Notes: a model not told the origin generated them from the letters alone. A DNA stretch of 64,000 bases from Folioceros fuciformis (GCA_049999805.1 JBNGIO010006382.1:96234-160233); one strand, 5' to 3'. Positions 49,105 to 62,567 are shown, counted from the stretch's first letter. Program-made: numbers and translations.

Positions 49105-50613
49105 GACTTTGGGTCAATATCCCAAGGGCCTCCAGAAATGACCCGTCACGGGCTCGGAAGGTGCGTTCTCAGCTGCGCAGTCTCGGGTGAGGGAGGACTT
49201 GAAGGTTATCCTCATGGGCGCGTCAGAATCCCAGCGGAAAGCGCAGGATTCATGTTTCGAGCTGTGGCGGCAAGGAGGCCAGGAAAATTGCAGCTGCACC
49301 CCCAGCTGCGAAGGTAACGTGGATGCAGGTTATGACCAAGCTTCAGAAGCATAGCAACGACCGTCTTCATCTGTGCCGAGGCTTGAGAGCGTGCGACGTC
49401 TGTGTGTGAAACTTGCACAGGACGGCGGTAGGAAGAACGTCTTGGCTCTCGGAATCGCCATCACCCAGTCTTTTAGTTGCTGCTAGAAGCCTGTGTTGTG
49501 ACAGACAGGAACGTGGTCCTCAACCACCACTCGTGTGGTCTCCATGGAGGACAAGGCTGACCGAATGATTCTCCAATCTTAGTTGCGATTCTCGGGATAA
49601 GCTATGTGGGGACACTTCAATGCCGCGTACGCAAAAGGCAAGTGTAAAGCTGGTCCTAATGGGACCTTGAATTCGATGGTATGACTTGACATGTCCAACA
49701 AGTGGTGATCTCCCCGCCCTCGCATGCTCCTCCCTCGGACCTCTTCCGCAATCTGTAACTTCACTTTCGCTCCAGTGGCCTGCAGGTTCCTGAAAGGACA
49801 ACGTAAAAGACAGTCTTCCTGGGAAAGCGTGGGGTCGCCGAAAGGCCCACTCGGCGCCGCTCTTCCAAGTCATGAGTGGAGACAGGAACTCGCGATCCCG
49901 ACGGAGGTAGGTACGAGATTAGCGCCGCTTTGTCCTAAAACCTGACCTCGAAGGGCACCCAATGTAACCCGCCGTAGCAACAGAGTCAACTTTGCTTAGC
50001 AAATCAGTCGTCCAACCACCGAACATCTCACCTACCTTGAGGCTTGACTCTTGTAGTAGATAGAGGAAGGCAAGGCGCACTGCCATGAGCTTCGACTCGC
50101 AGTCAGTGCTCCCGATCAATGCCTGTGTGTACGTCGCTGTTGCCTAATACTGATTCAGCAAGTGCCTCGGGTGCCTGGAACCTGGCAGAAAAGATTGTGA
50201 GAATACCACTTGTGCTTGAGAATCATGGCCAGAGGCATCTGCCATGTGGCAGAAGGTTGGAGCAGCTGTCGTATTCGCATGGCCTTCTGGAGTCATGATG
50301 ACGGTGGAGGGCCATCGCTGTTGCAGGGAAATGAATACGTACTAAGCTTTCTGGTTTCAAATTGGTGAGGCAGCAACCACACTGGCCGGCTCTGTTGAGC
50401 GTTTGTCTGCCGTATGCAAACACGTTTTTGGACTGTTGCGAGCTTGGACCACAGTCGTTGCAGTATCCGGTGGGCAGTTCGAACGTCCAGATCCCAAGTT
50501 TCAGTGGCTGGCAATGTGCTCCAGGTTGCAGCCGTCCAATTGTGCGTGCAATCGCCTGGACTCGGCTTTGCAATCGTGACATGGTTTGTCCGAAAGCCAA
50601 CCGGCATCCCAGC
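49105..50613. other. Intergenic upstream of the LRR gene
   Basis: No gene recognised. The LRR frame is open from 50362, but codons before 50614 show no signal peptide or family similarity and are taken as a 5' leader. Confidence 0.45.
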
Positions 50614-53101
50614 ATGTGTGGAGTCCCAGGAAGGCAGCTTGTGTGCAGGGCGATCGTGGTGCTGCTTTTGGTGACAATCTCTGGCGGAGCTTGCCAACCT
50701 GGACCGGGAGACATTGGGATTTTGCTGGCCTTCAAAGGTGGTGTTGTGGAAGACCCGCTGGCTACCTTGAATGACTGGAAAGCACCTTCTTATCCCGATG
50801 CAACTGCAACACCCTGTCATTGGGCAGGCATTTCGTGCAACAAGAATTCCCGTGTTGTGGCAGTGAGTCTTGCACGCAAAAGGTTGAATGGGTCCATTGA
50901 CGCTTCCATTGCCAGTCTGCCGTTCTTGCACACCTTGGATCTGTCCTCCAACCATTTCTCTGGGAGCGTTCCAACCGCGCTGGCCAAGGCCTGGCGTTTG
51001 ACGCAGCTGGTTCTGAGCTCCAATTTGTTGTCTGGTCCCATTCCGCCTGAGCTGGGAAATCTAACCAGATTGCAGGTGCTCAAGCTGCAGGACAACCGAC
51101 TGACTGGGTTCATTCCACCTCAACTGGCCAACTGCACATCTCTGACTGCGCTAGATGTTGGGGGCAACAAGCTCATCGGGGGCACAATTCCGCATTCTCT
51201 GGGACGGCTCAAGAACTTGTCGTCTCTCCGAGCAGCAGGCAATAACATCAGTGGCGAGATTCCTTCAGAATTGGCGCACCTAACGAGCTTATCCCTCCTG
51301 GATCTGAGGGACAATCAGCTAGGAGGGAATTTATTGCGGGTCCGCTGGAGAAATTTGACTCAACTCACCTCTCTCAAGTTAGGATACAATCAATTCACGG
51401 GGAACTTCAACAGATTGCCAAGATTATTTGGGAGGCAGCATCCGCTCCAGGTTCTGTCACTGACGAAGAACAAGCTCATTGGGTCCCTTTCTGAAGACCT
51501 TGCCCATGTGTGGGCAAACTTGACCACGATAGACGTGAGTTCAAATGGGTGAGTGAATTTGCAGCTGTTCTCATCTCGTTTGTGTGATATTGAGCTTCTC
51601 CACAACCGCAACTGACGGATCCACACCACGTTCGCTGCACAGGTTGACAGGAGCAATGCCACGCTCCCTCTTCTTTCTGCAACAATTACAGGCGTTGAAC
51701 TTCGGAAGCAATAATCTAACGGGAGGCATCCCTGACAGCCTAGGGAACTGTACAAACCTAGCCAACATCAACCTCTCCCGCAACAGTGTTTCAAGTGCCA
51801 TCCCGTTCAACATATACTCGCTCACCAAGCTTTCGATTCTGGATCTTTCTCACAACAACATCACGGGTGGCATACCTCCCAATGAGGCCACCCAGCTTTT
51901 CCCTGAGCTCCTGCAGTTAGACCTGTCCTATAACAAGCTAACGGGCTACCTACCATCTGACCTGGGCTCTTATCTTCTGAAACTCATTACCTTAGATCTG
52001 TCCCACAACCTATTTGAAGGGTTCATCCCCATCAGTCCCATCTTTGAGTCTAAAGTGCCGGCGTTGCAGATCTATGATCTTTCTGCTAACCAGCTTAGAG
52101 GGCCGGTACCGGCGAGCTTAGGCACTCTTCGAAACCTGCAATTCTTGTCCTTGTTTCAGAACAGATTCAGCGGCAGCATTCCTGATTCTCTTGGGAATTG
52201 TACGTCTCTCCAATGGCTGGACTTGCAACAGAACAGCCTGGAGGGAAACATACCTGACTCGCTGAGCAACCTGTCAGCCATCAGGGTGTTCAGCCTGTCG
52301 GACAATGATCTTACAGGCCCCATCCCTGCCTGGATAGGAACCAGTTTTCGGGAGTTGCAAATCTTGAACCTTGCTCGAAACAAGTTTGTGAGCTCTTTCC
52401 CGCAGGACCTTTCTGGGTTGCTCGGATACTTGCAGGAAGGGAGCGCAGACTTGAACAAAACTCTGGACTTCGAGATTCCAATCGTCATCAAGGGAAACCC
52501 TCAGACCTTCATATATCTGCTACAGACCACAACGGCCATTGATGTGTCGGCCAATGCTCTGGACGGGTACATTCCTGATTCCTTGGGGAATTTGGTGGGT
52601 TTGCACTACTTGAATATGTCCTACAACAATCTACAGGGCAGAATTCCATCAAGCCTGGGGCGCCTCCAGCTGCTGGAATCCCTAGACTTATCATCCAACG
52701 ATCTGTCAGGTGAGATTCCGTCGACTCTATCCAACTTGCCCTACATTGCCAGCTTCAACGTTTCCTACAACAACCTGACAGGACCCATACCGACCGGCCC
52801 TCAATTCCAAGGGTCATTTGGTGTGTCCTCATTCGAGGGCAACCCTGGACTGTGTGGCTTCCCACTCCCGCCCTGCACTTCAGCACCACCTGAGCAAACA
52901 CCGGATGCTCCAGGGGCAACATCTGACGAGAGCTTCATGGACTTCACAGCGTTTGCCATAGCGTCCACTGTGTCCTTCATCGCCAGCCTTGGTATGACAC
53001 TGTTCACCAATGTTGGATGGAATTACATCAGTGGGGGACGGGGACCGCGACTAGAAGAGCCCGAGAGCTACTTCAGACGATACGGAGCTTTTGCAGGATG
53101 A
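50614..53101 (+). CDS. LRR receptor-like protein (no kinase domain)
   Basis: A membrane receptor-like protein with extracellular leucine-rich repeats. Exons 50614-51548 and 51643-53101 (phase 2, with the intron inside an LRR) give 797 residues. A signal peptide (AIVVLLLVTISGGAC) precedes the LRR N-terminal cap (DIGILLAFKGGVVEDPLATLNDW, CHWAGISC). About 25 plant-type repeats follow (LxxLxLxxNxLxGxIPxxLGN). A break around residues 595-635 (ending GNPQTFIYLLQTTTAIDVSAN) resembles the island region of RLPs. The C-terminal cap (NPGLCGFPLPPC) leads into one membrane helix near AFAIASTVSFIASLGMTLF and a short tail without a kinase. The ATG at 50581 is an alternative start. Ligand unknown; roles in defence or development are typical of the family. 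Confidence 0.92.
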
Positions 53102-53629
53102 AGGCCTCATTCCCAAGGCTGCTGCCTGTGTAAGACCAGGAGTTGAAAAATGCAACGTTCCATTCTACTCTCGCGTCTTTAGTATGGTGTGCCAAACCCG
53201 GTTTCATTTTGGACACATGTCCGGAAGACGACGTGGAGAAAACCATCCATTGGGGTACCTGCATGAAGCAGGCAAAGTCAACCTCAGCCTATCTAGGATT
53301 TCTGAGTCGAGAATTTTTCCTGGAGCCGAGAATTTCAGTGTCGGATGGAACATCCCGCCTGCGCCTCGATCCTAGTAGGGGAATTCAGCCGTGGATGGCA
53401 CTGAGCCCCGAAATCACTCACCTCTGAACGGCCCAAGAAAATGGGCGGCTGCATTTGGGTGCCCTGCAATCACTTAGGGTAGGAAGGCAACTGTCTAGCG
53501 GGATATACTGTTTGTTGTCTGGTTTGGTGCTTGGTTGGTTGTGGTACGGGTACTAGAGCGGCCATAGTGCAAGGTTAGGGTGAAGGAACCATAGCCTTCG
53601 CAATGTTTACAATGGCGCTTGATTAAGCC
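53102..53629. other. Spacer between convergent LRR gene and LRR pseudogene
   Basis: Likely the 3' UTR of the LRR gene; no coding sequence recognised. Confidence 0.45.
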
Positions 53630-55770
53630 TCACATGTTGTACAGATTGTTGCCTGACAGATTGATGATCCTCAGGTTAGGCAATGCAAAGAAAAACGAAC
53701 CAGGCATTTCTCCTGACAGGTGGTTGTGGCTGAGGTCCAAGACTTGGAGAGCAAGAGGCAAGCTGTCTGGGATGGGGCCCGACAGGTTGCAGTGGGATGC
53801 GTTGAGATGCAGCAGGCTGGGCACACCAATGAAAAGCTCAACCGGCACTGTTCCCCACAAATTGGTGTTGCTCAGATGCTCAGATCCAACGTGCCCAGAG
53901 TGACGGATAATCTTTGGGGAGTGGGGCCAAATAATCTGTTGTTGGACAAATTGAGCAAGGTCAAATTGGACAGGGAATACTCGAAAAGGTTGTCAGGCAT
54001 TATTCCGCTCAAGTTGCAAGATGCAAGATCCAAGATCCTCAAGGACTGCAGCCTGGTTGGCTCGGAACAATTGAGCCTGTCCGGCAATGGTATGCCCATG
54101 AGATCAGTACCCGCTAGCCGAAGTTCTTCCATGTTCCCTCTGAAAGAAGAGTGGCTACAACTTCTCTCCAGCATACTCTGCAAGGGATTGGGGAACTTCT
54201 CTGTAGGTGTCATGTTGCGTCTCAAGTCACCAGCTGACCCAAACACCGGGGAGTCGCTTCCAGGGTTGATGGCGAGTTAGTTGGTGAGGTCCACGGTGAA
54301 TCAGTTATCGTGCACTCGGATACTGACGGGTCCAACTGCTGAACGGATGAGAAAGTCGATCAAGTCACCAGACAACGTGTTGTTCTGAAGCCACGGCAGT
54401 TCTAAGCTAGGATTGAGGCTGACAGAGGAAGGAAGAGAACCATTCAGCCTATTGTGACTCCGATCCAGGACAGTATAGACGATGGTGCCTGTGCTGTCCA
54501 AGGGAGCCTCGGGTATGATTCAAATCCGAACCCAGTCGAAAATGTAGCATAGAGGGAGGAATGCTGCCACTTAATTCATTTCCAGAGAGATCCACCCTTC
54601 CATTGTCAAAAATCTGCGAGTCCGTGGGGATGGGGCCAGACAAGAGGTTGAAAGACAGATCCAGATACGTCAGGTTTGGCAACCCGTATGGGATTTGGCC
54701 CTGCAGAGAGTTCCCTGACAGGTCCAACACCCGAAGATGGGACACTCGAGGACTGCCATATCCGGTAACTGTCCCATGATTGGTTTCTGGAAAGGTTCAA
54801 TCGCTGTAGAGCAGACTGCCTCTGGAAGCAGCCATCGGAGAAGTTTGTGAAACCATTTAGAGCGGCATCCAGGAATCGCAGAGCCGGCCGGGGCAGCAGG
54901 CACCTCCCCTCTAAACCTGTTGTTGGTGAGTGAGAGATGTGTAAGGCGAGTAAGCCTTTCCAAATTGGAGATTCCTCCCGAAATGAAGTTATCAGACACA
55001 TCCATGCTCACGAGTTTGTTGAGGTTGCTGAAGAACTCCGCAAGGATGACTCCTCCTAGTGAATTGTTAACGACAGACAAAACCATGAGCTCCCCCACTT
55101 GGGAAAACGGAGGCAAGATGTCGCCCATGGAAATTCCGCAAGCCCTGTCCGCATAAAGGTACAGAAGCTTGACAATTCTAAGGTTTGCTTCGCCCAAGCA
55201 CCAACAATCGGAAACATCCAGCCACGTCAACGCAGGGAACGAGTTGAGACTGTCCACGGACGCATCGAGTTACATATGGGGGTTAGCGGACAGGTCCAAC
55301 TCTCGGAGGCTTGTCAGAAGCTTCAAAATGTCAAATTGAGTTTGAAAAGAAAGAGAGCAATCGGAGAAGTCGAGCCTGTGCACAGAGGCATGGGTATCGC
55401 AAAACAACCGAATCCAACCACACGGCGTATCGTCGCTAGCGTTCCAGCTTGCAATGTCGTCCAGGCACTTCCCCAGGTTACCCACGTTGGAGAATGTGAA
55501 GTTCATCAGGACCTGTCCATCGTAGGAGAGCTGGGCACCGACATTGCTTCCTAATCGGCATAGGAGCAAACTGCAAATCACGAGTGTGATGCATATCCAC
55601 AATCCAAGGCCTGCTCGCGCACCAATTCCTCCACAACTGCGATCCACAAGTCGTCCTACCCTAACCTGCTTTGATATTGCAAACGTCTCCATGCCTACTT
55701 TGAAATGAAGACTTGTGCACTCTTTCCCCTTCAATAATTCGAGCACGGAGGAAGGCCCTTTAATTTCCAA
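53630..55770 (-). pseudogene. LRR receptor-like protein pseudogene
   Basis: The minus strand carries a whole LRR protein in pieces. The start region (55770-55273) has a membrane/signal-like stretch and an N-terminal cap (NLGKCLDDIASWNASDDTPCGWIRLFCD in outline), then an in-frame TAA at 55270-55272. LRRs resume in the same frame (LNSFPALTWLDVSDC, 55257 down), shift frame near 54.9 kb (PALRFLDAALNGFTNF), shift again near 54.75 kb (LRVLDLSGNSLQGQIP), and continue as separate pieces at about 54501-54301, 54246-53872 and 53860-53630, the last ending LRIINLSGNNLYNM. No set of GT-AG introns explains all the breaks. It is convergent with the intact LRR gene and of the same broad family, but similarity is limited to the LRR consensus. 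Confidence 0.82.
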
Positions 55771-56693
55771 CCACGAGATGCTTTAAGGTGAAGTGATGAG
55801 CTGGAACCCGCGAAGGTGAAAGGTGGTTCTTCAGGTCACTAGGATTGTCAAATTGCCGTCCACACCTCCAGTATCCAGTATAACAAAGAGAATTGAGTGG
55901 ACCGGGAACATCCTTCGTCACCCAAGCTGAAACACCCCCAACTACGTCCTGCTAAATGCCATTGAGAACATGGCATGCAGTGGCGGGCTGTCTTCAAAGT
56001 CTGAATTTGTATCCTTATGCACTTCTAGCTTTTGCATTCTTGACACGCTTCATGCCTTTGCAGACTCTGGCAACCAGGCACAGAAGGTGGACCCCCCGAA
56101 TCTCAAGTCTTTGCTGTTGGTTCGTCGACGAGTTAGTACATGGGGAGCTGAAGACAAGACGACGGAGGACTTTGCAGAGTGCGCAAAGCCCCTTCCTCTC
56201 GCGACTGCCATTGGGAAACCACCATTGCACGATCGATGGTGAATCGATCGCGGTTGTGCCGTGGAGTGATTGGCAATCCAGACTGAGGAATCGACCTTCA
56301 AGAGGACTCACAGGGAAGAGCAACTACGATCTGACGTATGCCAGGTGCCCGCTGCCGGAGGCAGGTCATGGAATCTGAGGACTGATCAATCAGACAACGT
56401 ACGAGCAAGATTTCAATCCATAAACAAAGACTGCGTTCAAGAGATAAGAGACGGTGGACGGCGCGGGACAATAGTAGGTGATGATCTAGGATGCATCTAG
56501 AACCAGGGATTCTTGACTAAGAAAGACCATCCTACGGAACCTGTCCTGTGATGGAGGAATCAGAATTCCCCCGCATACGGTAGGTTGTCGTGAGTAACAC
56601 CTTTCCTGTGTAAACTGAGAAACTTTCTGCTCACCTGCCCGCCCGGTAGTCAGATTCTGTAGCTCTTGGAGTAACTTGTCATTTGGTTACTTC
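55771..56693. other. Intergenic, no gene recognised
   Basis: Lies between two minus-strand pseudogenes; short open frames on both strands lack family similarity. Confidence 0.4.
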
Positions 56694-58230
56694 TCAGAAG
56701 CCATCTTCGCAAGAACAAAAGGCGTTCACAGTTTGGTGAACACGGTGAGCATTTCTCAGTCTGATCTCCCGTTTTTCGATCCGCGACAGGACTTCGGTAC
56801 CAATATGGCAGTCGCTGCACATTCCACGTCTCTTGGTGACAAACAAAGCTGTGCCTCCAGGGGTATTCAGAAGCCCGTATGCCAAAACCAGCTTCTTGGC
56901 ATGTCCACGTAACGCATCTTCCTTCTCGCTATCAGACACTCGTCTGAGCACCAAATGCGTGTGGCACATGGCTTCCATCGTCCTTTAACAGACAATTCAA
57001 GCTGCTTACCTTGACGGAAATGTCATACCTGTCAAGGTTCTCTACCACACGTCGTCTTTCTCAAAGGGCATCGAGTACAACAAGTTCTCTGCCTCATCAC
57101 GACGCACTGCTCGCCCAACAATGCCAACATGCAACCGTAGTGATGAACGCCAGTTGTGATCTCATGCTCCGGCACCATACGTTCAAAATGCTGCAGACCC
57201 TCATCCACCAGTCCACCGTGACTGCATGCAACAAGAAGGGAAAGGAAAGCAGCACCATCAGGCATGACTCCATGCTGCTCCATCGTTGCCTCCTGCCAGT
57301 GCCTCCTACTCCTGCTCCTGCCCTCGATGCCAATGCTGCTGCATCTGTAAGCCTCCTGGTCTACCTAAAGGAGGATAACAAACGTACTAACATGATCAAC
57401 TAATTTACTCGCCTCCTAGGCCTGCTCTCCATCGGCAAAAATAGTGAGGGATTCTTTCCCAAGCCCTCCACATTTGGCGTACGTCTGCCAGACAGCTGCA
57501 AACAACTAGATCTATCTCCAGGCCTTGTGCCTGAATCTGACAAATTATGAATTTCCTTCCCTTCACGTGGAACACCACTGCCGGACAAAACTTTCGAAAG
57601 GCATGCACAAGGGCCATTACTTACTGGGACCCAATACCTCACGCTGCATATTCCCAACAGGGAGAGGCTTCCTGAGAAAGTCCCTGTTGAGCGCACTCTT
57701 CCATTATGGAACTTCATTTATCATGCTGGGAGTAGTCTTTCGGACACATACCGAGCATCATATAAGCTGCGCACTTGGCATACGTGTCCACTAGGCTCGA
57801 CCCGACAACCACATCACCTTCTATCCATCTTTAACAACTCTCAAACGCCATGACGAAAGGCCGTTCTACATGTTGTCATGAGCTAGCTGCAGCCTACTTG
57901 TGAGGCTATACCTCCCATGGGCCCAGCCCTTGGTCAGCAAGCTTGCTTTCTCGCTTTCCTTTCAGACACTCATGCCTCCATCATGCACATCATGCACGGA
58001 GCCCTAGAAGCCCTTGGAGGCAACGTGCTTTCCCCTGTATACTGTGTCGTTTTGGACACAAGCTCTCACTAATCCACCAAATTCAGTTCGCGGCCAGGTG
58101 AAATGTGGGAAAATGAAGAGACGGGAGATGTATCCTACGAAGCCAGGAAGACAAGAAGGTGATGAGGAACCTATACTGGAGCGCACCACATTCTTCCAGC
58201 CAACTTCTGTGCAGTGGATGGCCAATGGTC
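56694..58230 (-). pseudogene. PPR-DYW protein pseudogene
   Basis: Pentatricopeptide-repeat fragments lie in order on the minus strand in different frames. LVRACVQNDTVYRGKHVA is near 58075-58020 and SSLVDTYAKCAAY near 57800-57755. GKEIHN and IQAQGLEIDLVVC lie near 57560-57490. MEQHGVMPDGAAFLSLLVACSHGGLVDEGL is at 57283-57200. A DYW-type C-terminal domain is at 56978-56694 (HAKKLVLAYGLLNTPGGTAL, CSDCH), ending CSCEDGF where CSCGDYW is expected. Frame changes and stops separate the pieces. PPR-DYW proteins normally edit organelle RNA. Because PPR-DYW genes are often intronless, the breaks are best read as decay. Confidence 0.8.
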
Positions 58231-59066
58231 GGAACAGTGACTGTCATGGCACCAGAACCACCAGCTCCTGCACTGTTGGTTACATATAAGGACAGTAATC
58301 GAGCTAAACATTGGCTATCAGTGCCTTGCTCTTCCTAGTGGTCTCCAAATCCTCCTGATCTTTCAGTATCTCTATCGCCAGCTGCTTTGCTGCACATAGG
58401 GTTCGCTCACCTGGGCACGATGATGGGACGCGAATTGCCATCAGTGCCACTGCACGTTCGGCCAAATGATCTTGCTCAATACGCAGTGGTTATAGTACTG
58501 CTCACCGTCATTGTCCTGTGCTGGAGTTTCTGCACCGGTCTGTGGCGTGCTGAGAGCCCAGGGAATCGAGATGGCCAGCAACGACGGCGACAAGGCAGAT
58601 CACGAAATTCGCATGCCAGGTAGAACTGCAGCCTCATGTGTACCCGAGTGAACGCAATCGTAACCACGACGCAATGCTTCTGGGACCTTAAGCGCACCTG
58701 TTTGGGGCGCAGACGCAAAATGGTCTGGGACCTACCAGTGATCAGAGAGCAAGCGCTCCCAACATTTTTGACTTCACGTTACGTTTGGGCTTATTATAGC
58801 ATCCTCCAATATTGCAGGGGTCTAGGAATCCTGTACTTGGAGAAGTAATCAAAATGTTCTGGAAATCAAAACGATCTATGTTTGCGTCAACCAAAGATCT
58901 TTAAAGTGAGCACAATTGGCCCCAACTGAATCAAATACGCTGTAATGCACCATCTGTTTTACCCCGGCATGTCCTCCCTTCTGAACACACCTTCTGGCAA
59001 GTCCAGCTCCGTTTCTGAGATTCTCGCCATTCCTACTCCTGGGTATTCCAACCCAGCTCGATGCGT
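58231..59066. other. Intergenic, no gene recognised
   Basis: 3' flank of the aminopeptidase gene and upstream flank of the PPR pseudogene; no supported coding sequence. Confidence 0.4.
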
Positions 59067-62013
59067 CTATGTTTTCCGACACAACCATGTCTCCAACTCT
59101 TCTACCTGCTTCGGGACACTCGCTGTCAATACCTGCGCAAATTTGCGAATGGATTTCAGGTTCTTCTTGAACAGTCAAGTGTGTAGAGAACCTCATCACC
59201 ACAAACCTCGTAGCCCGAGTCAGTTATCAACACCTCGTCTTCTATCCTTACGCCAATCCCTCTGAACCTGCAGGCGCACATCGTTTAGGCAAGAGTAGGT
59301 CCCGGAAGAGTACCTCTAATTTGCATGTGGACAAATCTCCTAGACTCGGATGAACTTACTGTTTCCGCACTTTTGCATCACTGGGAGCAAAATACAGTCC
59401 CGGCTCGATGGTGATAATCTGCGACCAGGAAGTGAGAAATTATGAGGAAAACTCTAGTAAGGCTAGAATCCGGTTCTCTCCAGCTGAAAGCAAACGAATC
59501 AGTCAAGACGAGGTGTGAGCCTACCACACCAGGCTTGAGAGGCTCCTCTTTGCGTACGTGATTGCAGTCATGAACATCCATTCCAAGGTAATGGCCTGAC
59601 AACACGGGAGCAGGTCCATGCATTGCTTGAGACGAAACGCCTACATTTGTAAAAACACAGAGTAACGGAACAAACCTATTATGGTAGGATTCCATATTCT
59701 ATGGAGACGTTGCTTCACTTGGCAGGTCTGATCCACAAAACCATACTTCACAATTTTTGCTTCCAGGATGGCCATCTGCAAAACGCAAAGCGAACGTCGA
59801 AAGTGAAGCCAAGAAACATCCATGGATCATTCTGAGGATTGAACGGCTACACACGAATATACAAATACAAGCTGGAAGCAACCTCAGGTCAAGGTAAGCT
59901 GATGCTTGCCGAGTGCTTGTGCAGAGTGCCTAGATTTGTTCCTGGGTGGCATAACTTCATGCATTCTTCCATGGTTTCCAAAACCACTTCATAAACTTCC
60001 CTCTGCACACAATTCGTGAGGCAGAAAACGCTAAGACACATGGAGATGCCGGACTACACCAACAACACATTTTCACCCTTTCGCAGAAGAGCAAACGTAT
60101 GAGCAACATGCTCGGCTTCAGCAGGCTCTAAGACGAGCAAATCAACCTATAAACACTCCATGATACCTGAGCTGGACGGAAGGTCCCACTTGGGTGCCAA
60201 GTTCTTGTCATGTCACTAGCATAGCCAAAGTATTCACAGCCTGCATCCATCAACACGAGATCCCCTTCCTCAATCTGTTCAACCAGAAGGAAAGAACACT
60301 TAGCTGCCAGCAGAGCATCACTTTACAGTTACTGCGACCGACGTCATTTCTGATCACAGTGTTTTGAAAAGAACCAAGCCCACGAGGATTTGTAGAACTT
60401 ACGAGCTTATCATTTCGACTGTAGTGTATAACACTACCATTGGCCCCCGCCCCTACAACAGAAGGAAATCTGTACACAGCGACAAGATGTTGGGGATTCA
60501 GACTGTTACGTCTCCAGGCAGCACTCACATGCTACTCACGTCATGCGCTGGGCTCCTCTCATTCTACACTCGAACTCGACTTTAGCTGCCAACTGGTATT
60601 CGTACTGATGGTTTGCAGAAGCTTCCATAGTTAGCCGAAAGGCCTGTATACATTCAGATTGCCAGAAACCAGTTCAAGATATAAAGAAAGCGTCCAACAT
60701 GAGGTAATTGAGAGTAAAGATACGCAGCACCACGTGTTCTAAGAGACCGCATCTCTGCGATGATATGTGCACCTGACAGGCAATTGATGCTGAATGTTTC
60801 ATCAGATTGATTTCAGAAGGGGACTTAATCCACCGAAGCCGATGACTGAAGGTGCTCAAGTTTTGGACTTTGTTCTCAAGAATAGCCTGACTAAATGCTG
60901 TCAGTCCGCCAAGCTTGGATGATGGTGATTCAAGATCAGTAAAAACGACCTTAGCCCCACCAATCATTTTAGACAGCACCTGCAAATGACTATGCCGGAT
61001 TAAGCTACTGCACTACAACAGTCAGGAGAAATGTAAACCACCATAGTCACGCCGGGAAAGTCTTTTACGAAGAAAACCGCAAGCACGGGTAAAGTCAAGC
61101 ATGGCAGGAAATTTCTAGCAACACGAGTAAACATCATTCACATGAAGCCTGCATGTGGATACCTCAGAGAGCTTTTCCGTCGAGTAAGCCACCTGCGCAC
61201 CGAAAAACTCTTCAGCATCCGCCACTCCTGCAATATGTCCATCCCAGATGGCTCTCTGCAGAACACATCTGCCCGTGAGATTTCTGCTACTAATCTTCAG
61301 CTCGGTTCGGAACCATCAATAGCAGAAGGAGAAACCATGCCAGTCACTCTCTTCCCCTTACATCAGGATCCTGCTCTGGCATGAACATGCATAGCTTGGC
61401 ATCGCCATACACGACAGCGACACCACCAGGCTGTTGACAACCGGTGAAATAGAGGTAGTCTGATTCCTGTCGAAAACTGTACGGGACCACGTTCGTCATT
61501 TGTTTCACCGTGGCCGATCCGATGACTACCAGGCTTCCCTTAGGTAACAGCGCCATCAGTCTCTTTCTCCTCAGAGAAAACTCGTCTAACGAGACGCCAG
61601 GGATGATCTCGCCCTTAGAGAGAAGCTGGCACGTCCCAGAACCCACTGTCAGTGAAATTACAGCATCTGCCTGGAGAGCAGCAACAGAAGAAGCTGTGGG
61701 AGGCCTGCACATTACCTGAGGATGCGTCTCGGGTGAAGGCTGTCCAGGATCCGGCACTCTCTCGGCTGCTCCTGGACATTCCGGAAGCACGGACGATACC
61801 TTTCTGCAAAACTGCCGGATTCCTCCAGCCTTCACACAAGACTAGAAACAAATGAGGCAGCTTCACTTGAGCAACAACAACAGCCGTGATGGAAATTGAG
61901 AAGATGCCCCAAATGGTAGAAGAAACAAACGACGTCTCCCGGTGTGGTCGTAAATTGCTTACAACTTGCGTAGCCGACCCGAGCTGAGCTCGCAGACTCC
62001 TCAACATAGCCAT
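59067..62013 (-). CDS. ICP55: Mitochondrial Xaa-Pro aminopeptidase, ICP55/XPNPEP3 type
   Basis: Metallopeptidase that trims one residue from mitochondrial proteins after presequence cleavage. Fourteen exons in phase: 62013-61963, 61811-61716, 61625-61362, 61255-61163, 60979-60773, 60643-60540, 60469-60403, 60274-60167, 60002-59910, 59775-59676, 59595-59525, 59418-59360, 59267-59207, 59132-59067; 479 residues. The N-terminus (MAMLRSLRAQLGSATQV) is a typical presequence. The N-domain has PGVSLDEFSLRRKRLMALLP and YLYFTGCQQPGGVAV. The pita-bread domain carries the metal ligands in LVLMDAGCEYFGYASDMTRTW (two Asp), GHYLGMDVHD (His), ITIEPGLYF (Glu) and GVRIEDEVLITDSGYE (Glu). The intron after 59910 starts with GC instead of GT (GCAAGC), and phase supports it. 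Confidence 0.93.
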
Positions 62014-62567
62014 CTCCTGTCTTCTTCCGCTGCAAAAGCTTCCCGATCACGTTGGTGCCAACGATGGTCTTTGTAAGCCCGAAGCGAGCCAACTGTCGAT
62101 ACTGCGTGCCTCTCTACGATTACCAACTGGATGACTGTAGCCATGCGTTTTCATGCGATTTGGAAATTAGGAGCTAATCCTTCACAAAACAATTTCATTT
62201 TTAATTATATATAAATATATAAATTTTTCTCACTTTTTTGGAAGAAAATATCAAAATACGGATAGGGTTCTTTCATACATATTTAAGGGCGGGGTATACG
62301 GTGCAAAGATAAGGGACATAAGGGACATTGGGTTTGTGCCCGTGTCCGTCATAGGACAAGGTAGGTGTCCCGATCCAGACACTTACTTTCTTCCCTCTCT
62401 CACGACCCTGTGCACTCACAGTTACACTCACTTTTTTCTTTTTTAAGTTAGTTAGGACACCGGTGACGAAAGGGCGTATCCATAACCGATAAGGTCGATT
62501 GCAGCAGGTCACTGGACGGCATGGAGGGGCGGGTTTTGGAGACAGTTTTTGACAACGCTGACAACTG

